From an uncultured Verrucomicrobiota bacterium (GTDB lineage Bacteria > Verrucomicrobiota > Verrucomicrobiia > Limisphaerales > UBA9464): DNA of 38,444 bases. Positions 34,389-38,444 of the stretch are shown piece by piece. The position numbers were made by a program, and so were the translations under genes. The notes beneath the pieces are model-generated. The model searched no databases and was not told where the DNA came from. It was given only the letters and a program-made list of their open reading frames with translations. The DNA lies in assembly GCA_903842505.1 (NCBI GenBank), contig CAIMMI010000145.1, forward strand, positions 1 through 38,444. Reading direction: 5' to 3'. Numbering within the stretch: position 1 is the stretch's first letter; each line of letters opens with the position of its first letter.

Positions 34389-36800
34389 TCAGGGTGTGGG
34401 CTTGGGAGGGGTGGGTGCGTTGGTCGAGGCGGTCTCGACAGGGGGCGCGGCGATGGTCAAGGAGACCGGGGTGGTCTTCTGGCGCCAGGTGCGGTCGTTG
34501 TGCGTGTAGGCGGCCGTGACAGCGATCTTGTGTTCCTTGCCGGCCTCGGCCTTCTCAGTGACGAGGAGTTGGACGGTGGCTTCCTTGGCCTTGGCGGCGA
34601 CGGGTTGCACCGTGGCGATGACTCCAACCGGAACACCTTCCAGGGCCAGGCTGACTTCGCCGTCAAAGCCGCGGCGCTCGACCTTCACCACGAACTCGGT
34701 GCGGTTGGCGGCGGAGGCGGAATTCGTAGGCAACGCGACGGCAGAAAGTTTCACGGCGTCAGTGCGGAAGAACGGCGAACCCGGAAGCATGGCCGTGGCA
34801 TAGAGCGGAATGCCCTGGACCGTCAGGTCCGCAAAGCGCGGAGCGGACTGCACCAGGTTCTGGCCATCCACCAAACCCTCGGCACGGAAGGCAACGGGTC
34901 GGGTGCCGGTCCCGGCGTTGAAGGCGGCATTGAGCTGGAGCTGTCCGCGGGATTGTCCGGGAGGAAGGGTCAGGACCGGGATGTTCACGCCGCCGGGGCC
35001 GTCAGCGAGGACCTTGACCTCATTCGTGAATCCAGGCGCACGCGCCACCGCCACGTCGAGGACGACGGTCGTATTCTGTTCGACAGCGGCAGACGCCTGG
35101 CCGAGATCGACCGAGAACGGCGCGGGCGGAAGCACGGTGAGCCATCCGGCCTCGGAAAGCTGGACGGGACGCACGAACGGCTTGCCGCCGATTTCTGCCG
35201 TGGCCTGCAATCGCAACGGCAGGGAGGTCGCCGAGGCGTCGGCCGTGGCACCGATCAACAACCATCCGAAATCACTGCCGGCGCCGATGGTGCACGGCAC
35301 CACGGACACACCCGGGGGGAGGTTCTGGCCAGACACCCGCACGATGCCGTCAAAACCATTGCGCCGCGCAACCTCGCATCGGACGGCGAGCCATCCATCG
35401 CGATGGACGCGAACCCTTCCAACGCCCGTTCTCACACTGAAGTCGGGCGCGGTGTCCGGCTTCTGGATCACCATCCGGTAACCAAAACGTTCGCCACCGC
35501 GATCGGTCAGGTCGCGGAGGGAGATCAGGTACTCGACGTCCTTCTTCGCATCGAACTCGATCCGGGCATCGGGTCCGTTGGCGTCGTCGTTCCGCTGGAG
35601 CACCTTCCCCTGCGCGTCCTGGAGCGTAAGGAGGACGTCGAGCGGGGAGCCGAAACGGCGCGCAAGGACATCAACCGTCCAGCGTTGGTCGGCCGGGCTC
35701 TTGAAGCGGAAGGTGTCGAGGTCGCCCGGCATCCCGATGCGGCCGTTGAGCGCGATCGGTGCGGAGAGGGCGTTGGCCTTGTCGGCGGCGTTGTTCGGCT
35801 CGGCTTCGAGTTGCTCCGGGAGGTCGCCGACTTCGAAGCCGATCGGGTTGGAATAGCCGGCGGCGGTACGGGCGCGGATCTCCTGTCGGCCGAGAGGCGC
35901 ATCCGGGGCGAGCGCAAGCGTCAGGCGGTTGGCGCCTTCCAGTTGTTGGCCGAGGAGTTGGACCTCGACCGTCGAACCGCGTCGGCCGCCGAAGGGAAAC
36001 AGCGACTCAAGGTAAGGCCGGGTGCCGACGACGAAGTGGTAGGTATAACGGTCGCCACCGAGGTGACGCAGGTCGTTGAGGCGTGCGACGTACTCGCCAT
36101 CGGCCGGGGCCTTGAAGACGAGGAAGGGATCCAGGCCGTGGGCATCCTCGGAGCGGGCGAGTTCGGCGCCCTTGGAATCGAGCACGATCAATGTCGCATC
36201 CAGCGGGGAACCCGTGCGGTTCGCCTGGACGTCGAAGAGGATTTCCTGCCCGGCCTTCAGCGCGATCCGGTAGGCGTCGACTTCCGCGGAACCACCGATG
36301 CGACCCGAAATGGCGACGGGCGGCGTGATCAGCGGGAGGGAGGCGGGGTCGGAGGCACCGGCCGGTTCGAGGACCTCGCGCAGATCGGTCACCTGAAAGA
36401 GAAGCGGGTTCGACACACCGCCGGGTCCGGCCACGCGCAGTTCATGGGCACCGAGCGGGGCGTCCGCAGCGACGACGACCTGGAGGGCGAGCGATTTGGC
36501 GGGATCGGTCGGTCGGACCGCGATGCCGCCCAGCGAGCCTTCGAGGACCACGGCGGGCGTGGAGGAAGGGACGTCCGCGAGCCGGATGGCCTTGTGGGAG
36601 GCGAGGTGATCGGTGACGGCCGCGAGACCATCGCCAGAAAGCGTCACCGTGTTGGTCGTGCCCCGCTGGAGAAACGTGAGGGACGTGGAGTCCAGCCGCG
36701 GAACCGGCTGGATGGCCGCTTGGAGGAGGCCTCCTCCAACGAGTCCAATCGTAGCCACCGACGTCAGGAGGCGAGTGGAGTTTGAAGTTTGAAGATTCAA
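34389..36800 (-). CDS. Exported pre-peptidase C-terminal (PPC)-type domain protein, TTG start
   Basis: An 803-residue secreted protein of beta-sandwich domains. Motifs of PPC (bacterial pre-peptidase C-terminal) type recur, for example ISGRIGGSAEVDAYRIALKA, LNGRIGMPGDLDTFRF and FGSPLDVLLTLQDAQGK. Other parts look like cohesin- or IPT-type sandwiches (APLGAHELRVAGPGGVSN). This protein family regularly accompanies DUF1501 and cytochrome genes in this superphylum; the role is thought to be cell-surface binding. No ATG exists in frame before the signal-peptide region (RLLTSVATIGLVGGGLLQAA), an upstream in-frame stop rules out a longer form, and TTG at 36800 is the only start that keeps a charged n-region. 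Residues 3-16 come from a dispersed repeat (see findings). Codon use is otherwise native. Confidence 0.85.
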   Translation of the reverse strand: MNLQTSNSTRLLTSVATIGLVGGGLLQAAIQPVPRLDSTSLTFLQRGTTNTVTLSGDGLAAVTDHLASHKAIRLADVPSSTPAVVLEGSLGGIAVRPTDPAKSLALQVVVAADAPLGAHELRVAGPGGVSNPLLFQVTDLREVLEPAGASDPASLPLITPPVAISGRIGGSAEVDAYRIALKAGQEILFDVQANRTGSPLDATLIVLDSKGAELARSEDAHGLDPFLVFKAPADGEYVARLNDLRHLGGDRYTYHFVVGTRPYLESLFPFGGRRGSTVEVQLLGQQLEGANRLTLALAPDAPLGRQEIRARTAAGYSNPIGFEVGDLPEQLEAEPNNAADKANALSAPIALNGRIGMPGDLDTFRFKSPADQRWTVDVLARRFGSPLDVLLTLQDAQGKVLQRNDDANGPDARIEFDAKKDVEYLISLRDLTDRGGERFGYRMVIQKPDTAPDFSVRTGVGRVRVHRDGWLAVRCEVARRNGFDGIVRVSGQNLPPGVSVVPCTIGAGSDFGWLLIGATADASATSLPLRLQATAEIGGKPFVRPVQLSEAGWLTVLPPAPFSVDLGQASAAVEQNTTVVLDVAVARAPGFTNEVKVLADGPGGVNIPVLTLPPGQSRGQLQLNAAFNAGTGTRPVAFRAEGLVDGQNLVQSAPRFADLTVQGIPLYATAMLPGSPFFRTDAVKLSAVALPTNSASAANRTEFVVKVERRGFDGEVSLALEGVPVGVIATVQPVAAKAKEATVQLLVTEKAEAGKEHKIAVTAAYTHNDRTWRQKTTPVSLTIAAPPVETASTNAPTPPKPTP

Positions 36801-36955
36801 GTTTGAAGAGGGGAAGAGACCTGCCTCGTGACCTCGTCAGCTACGGCCGGATGGGTAGCCGACGACGTGAGGAGGCGGTGGGAGTTTCAAGTTTGAAGAG
36901 GGGAAGGCGGCTGGCTTGTTGCCGGACTTGAATCTTCAATCTTCAAACTTGGCAC
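36751..36955. repeat. Cluster of GTAGC...GAGGC and TTGAATC/TTCAAAC repeats
   Basis: Members: a 44-bp copy at 36751-36794 (inside the 803-residue gene), a reverse copy at 36823-36844, a forward 44-bp copy at 36855-36898, and TTCAA/TTGAA elements at 36781-36812 and about 36926-36955. The forward copies at 36751 and 36855 match at 37 of 44 positions. The pair 36823-36844 and 36855-36876 is an inverted repeat with a 10-bp spacer and can form a hairpin. Confidence 0.85.
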
Positions 36956-36956
36956 T

Positions 36957-38411
36957 TCACGAGAACAACCCGGTGACCGGTTCCGCCTGGACGAGTTCGC
37001 GGGGTTGGTTGAGGTGGTTCATCACGATCGTGTGCGGATCGATCCCCAGCGCGTGATAGATCGTGGCGACGATCTGTGTGGGATGCACCGGCGAGTCGGC
37101 CGGCGAGGATCCGGTGGCATCGGAACGACCGTATAACGCGCCGCGGGAGACGCCGGCGCCCGCGATGAACGCGGTATAGCAATAAGGCCAGTGATCGCGA
37201 CCGTCGGGCGAGTTCGTGTTGCCGCTGGTGGAGACGCCAAGGCGCGGGCTCCGACCGAATTCACCCAGGGCGACGACGAGGGTTTCCTTGAGCAAACCGC
37301 GTTGGTCGAGGTCGTCGAGGAGGGCGCTGAGGCCGGAGTCGAGCTTCGGGCAATGGATGTTCCGAAGGGGACCGAAGTTGGCGGCGTGCGTGTCCCAGGC
37401 ATCCACGGTGGGATCCCCGTTGGCGACGGCGGGCCAGTTCATCTGGACGACGCGCGTGCCGGCCTCGACGAGACGCCGGGCGAGGAGACAGCCCTGGCCA
37501 AACGTATGACGACCGTAGCGATCGCGGAGGGCTTCGGCCTCCTTGGTCAGGTCGAAGGCGTCGCGGGCGCGGCCGCTGGAAACGAGGTCGAAGGCCTTCT
37601 GATAGTACGAGTCGAGGGCGTACTTCTCGACCGCCTTCTCCATGTCGGGCATGGCGTCGTTGACGGACTTCAACAGCCGGGACCGGCGTTCGAGGCGTTC
37701 GCGGGAAACCTCCGGGCGCAGGGTGAGGTCCGCGAGGTTCAGTTCCTTGGCGGGGTCCTGGTAGAAGTAATACGGATCGAACGCCGCGCCGAGGAACCCG
37801 GCCGTGCCGCCCTTTCCGATGACGTTCGATTCCTGCAACGGACGCGGCAGCATGACGAACGGCAGCATCGGGACCTCGGGCGGACGCAGTCGGGCGATCT
37901 GCGAACCGAGGTGCGGGAAGTCGTTCGGCGCGGGCGGCTCCAGCTGGCCGGAGGGCGACACGCGGTCGGGCGTGTAGCCGGTCATGATCTGGTAGATCGC
38001 GGCCGTGTGGTTGAAGAGTCCAACAGGCGTGTAGCTCATCGAGCGGATGAGGGTCGCCTTGTCCATCTGCTGGGCGAGCTTCGGCATCACCTCGCTCAGC
38101 TGGATGCCGGGGACCTTGGTGCGGATGGGCTTGAAGTCGCCGCGGATGTTCGAGGGGGCGTCGGGCTTCGGATCCCAGATGTCGATGTGGCTGGGTCCGC
38201 CCTGCAGGTAGAGGATGATGACGGACTTGGCGCGGCCCCACCCGTTGCGGGGTTGGGAGGCGGCGGGACCGGCGGTGGCCGATTGCTGGGCCTGGAGCTT
38301 GAGGATGTTCGCGAGGCTCAGGCCGGCAAGGCCCGCGCCACCGATGCGCAGGAACTCGCGGCGGGAGAAGCCGTCACACGTGGCGCCGTATTGGCCGGGG
38401 ATGGAGATCAT
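36957..38411 (-). CDS. DUF1501 family protein with Tat signal
   Basis: A 484-residue exported protein. The Tat signal [19 protein letters not shown] is at residues 16-34. The alkaline-phosphatase-like DUF1501 fold is recognised by [66 protein letters not shown] and [15 protein letters not shown]. Most of the metal-binding D/H residues of the alkaline-phosphatase superfamily are present (D-W-DTH, D-H). The function is unknown; genes of this type are always near DUF1549/1553 proteins, as here. The ATG at 38411 starts MISIPGQ. It is 15 bp after the stop of the upstream partial gene and 156 bp before the PPC-type gene, with the repeat cluster in that gap. Confidence 0.95.
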   Translation of the reverse strand: MISIPGQYGATCDGFSRREFLRIGGAGLAGLSLANILKLQAQQSATAGPAASQPRNGWGRAKSVIILYLQGGPSHIDIWDPKPDAPSNIRGDFKPIRTKVPGIQLSEVMPKLAQQMDKATLIRSMSYTPVGLFNHTAAIYQIMTGYTPDRVSPSGQLEPPAPNDFPHLGSQIARLRPPEVPMLPFVMLPRPLQESNVIGKGGTAGFLGAAFDPYYFYQDPAKELNLADLTLRPEVSRERLERRSRLLKSVNDAMPDMEKAVEKYALDSYYQKAFDLVSSGRARDAFDLTKEAEALRDRYGRHTFGQGCLLARRLVEAGTRVVQMNWPAVANGDPTVDAWDTHAANFGPLRNIHCPKLDSGLSALLDDLDQRGLLKETLVVALGEFGRSPRLGVSTSGNTNSPDGRDHWPYCYTAFIAGAGVSRGALYGRSDATGSSPADSPVHPTQIVATIYHALGIDPHTIVMNHLNQPRELVQAEPVTGLFS

Positions 38412-38426
38412 GGCGGGAGGTGGGAT

Positions 38427-38444
38427 TCAGCGGTTGAAGAGGAA
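38427..38444 (-). CDS. C-terminal tip of a DUF1553/PSD1-type protein, partial
   Basis: Only the last five codons and the stop are in the window: FLFNR*. 'EFLFNR' or 'FLFNR' is the usual last stretch of the DUF1549-DUF1553 cytochrome (PSD1) proteins that precede DUF1501 genes in Planctomycetota and Verrucomicrobiota. The spacing (15 bp to the next ATG) also fits that operon. The rest lies beyond the right edge. Confidence 0.55.
   Translation of the reverse strand, partial: FLFNR

Noticed and set aside
34365-36785. Plus-strand frame of about 800 codons opposite the PPC-type gene
   Set aside because: Low-complexity, glycine/arginine-rich translation with no domain, mirror of a real secreted protein.
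1-38444. tRNA, rRNA, riboswitch or prophage genes
   Set aside because: I saw no cloverleaf T-arm consensus, no rRNA sequences, no phage structural genes and no riboswitch I could name.

Overview
The window is about 38 kb of GC-rich bacterial chromosome and most resembles a member of the Verrucomicrobiota, or less likely the Planctomycetota. The clues are families typical of that superphylum: a DUF1501 protein with a Tat signal, a Planctomycete-type cytochrome fused to WD40 repeats, PQQ-like propellers, DUF1080, a YXWGXW-repeat protein, a deoxyhypusine-synthase-like protein and a TTG-started secreted pre-peptidase-type protein. There are no rRNA, tRNA, CRISPR, phage or insertion-sequence genes that I can see. 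The assignment is inference from gene content only.

Layout. 0-3 kb: the tail of a SIMPL-like protein, then an OmpR-type response regulator and its membrane histidine kinase. 2.9-4.9 kb: an internally deleted uridine-kinase remnant translationally coupled to a secreted PQQ-like propeller with two EF-hands, then a small unknown protein whose ribosome binding site lies in a hairpin. 5-9.8 kb, minus strand: a polytopic membrane protein, a deoxyhypusine-synthase-family enzyme, a FemAB/GNAT-like acyltransferase and a family 2 glycosyltransferase. 10-13.1 kb: an orphan ParA/MobD-like ATPase, a YXWGXW-repeat secreted protein and a gutted Rpn-type nuclease. 13.2-18.3 kb: the sbcD-sbcC DNA repair pair, followed by three tandem 76-bp palindromic repeats. 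18.5-22.7 kb: a cytochrome c/sugar-dehydrogenase-like protein, a frameshifted tyrosine-phosphatase-like gene, a DUF2237 gene and selO. 22.8-29 kb, minus strand: purE, an intact Rpn nuclease, and an operon of a DUF1080-M28 peptidase fusion, L-lactate permease and a short-chain dehydrogenase. 29.1-38.4 kb, minus strand: a long run of exported proteins (DUF1553 tail, DUF1501, pre-peptidase-like, cytochrome-WD40, PQQ-like propeller, large DUF6797-like propeller) closed by a clear intrinsic terminator.

How the parts work together. The right third looks like one exported cytochrome/propeller degradation or oxidation module of the kind common in this superphylum, with substrate unknown. The lactate permease, dehydrogenase and secreted peptidase form a separate uptake/metabolism operon. 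sbcDC, purE and selO are housekeeping or stress genes.

The most interesting sequence-level signal is a dispersed short repeat family, GTAGC(N)CGACGT(N)GAGGC, with a companion TTGAATC/TTCAAAC element. It occurs at least six times here in both orientations. At 36751-36800 it appears to have been recruited as the TTG start and signal-peptide start of a secreted 803-residue protein. Other points are the sbcC stop codon lying inside the 76-bp palindromic repeat, three different broken genes, and a pair of Rpn paralogues, one of which has lost exactly its nuclease core.
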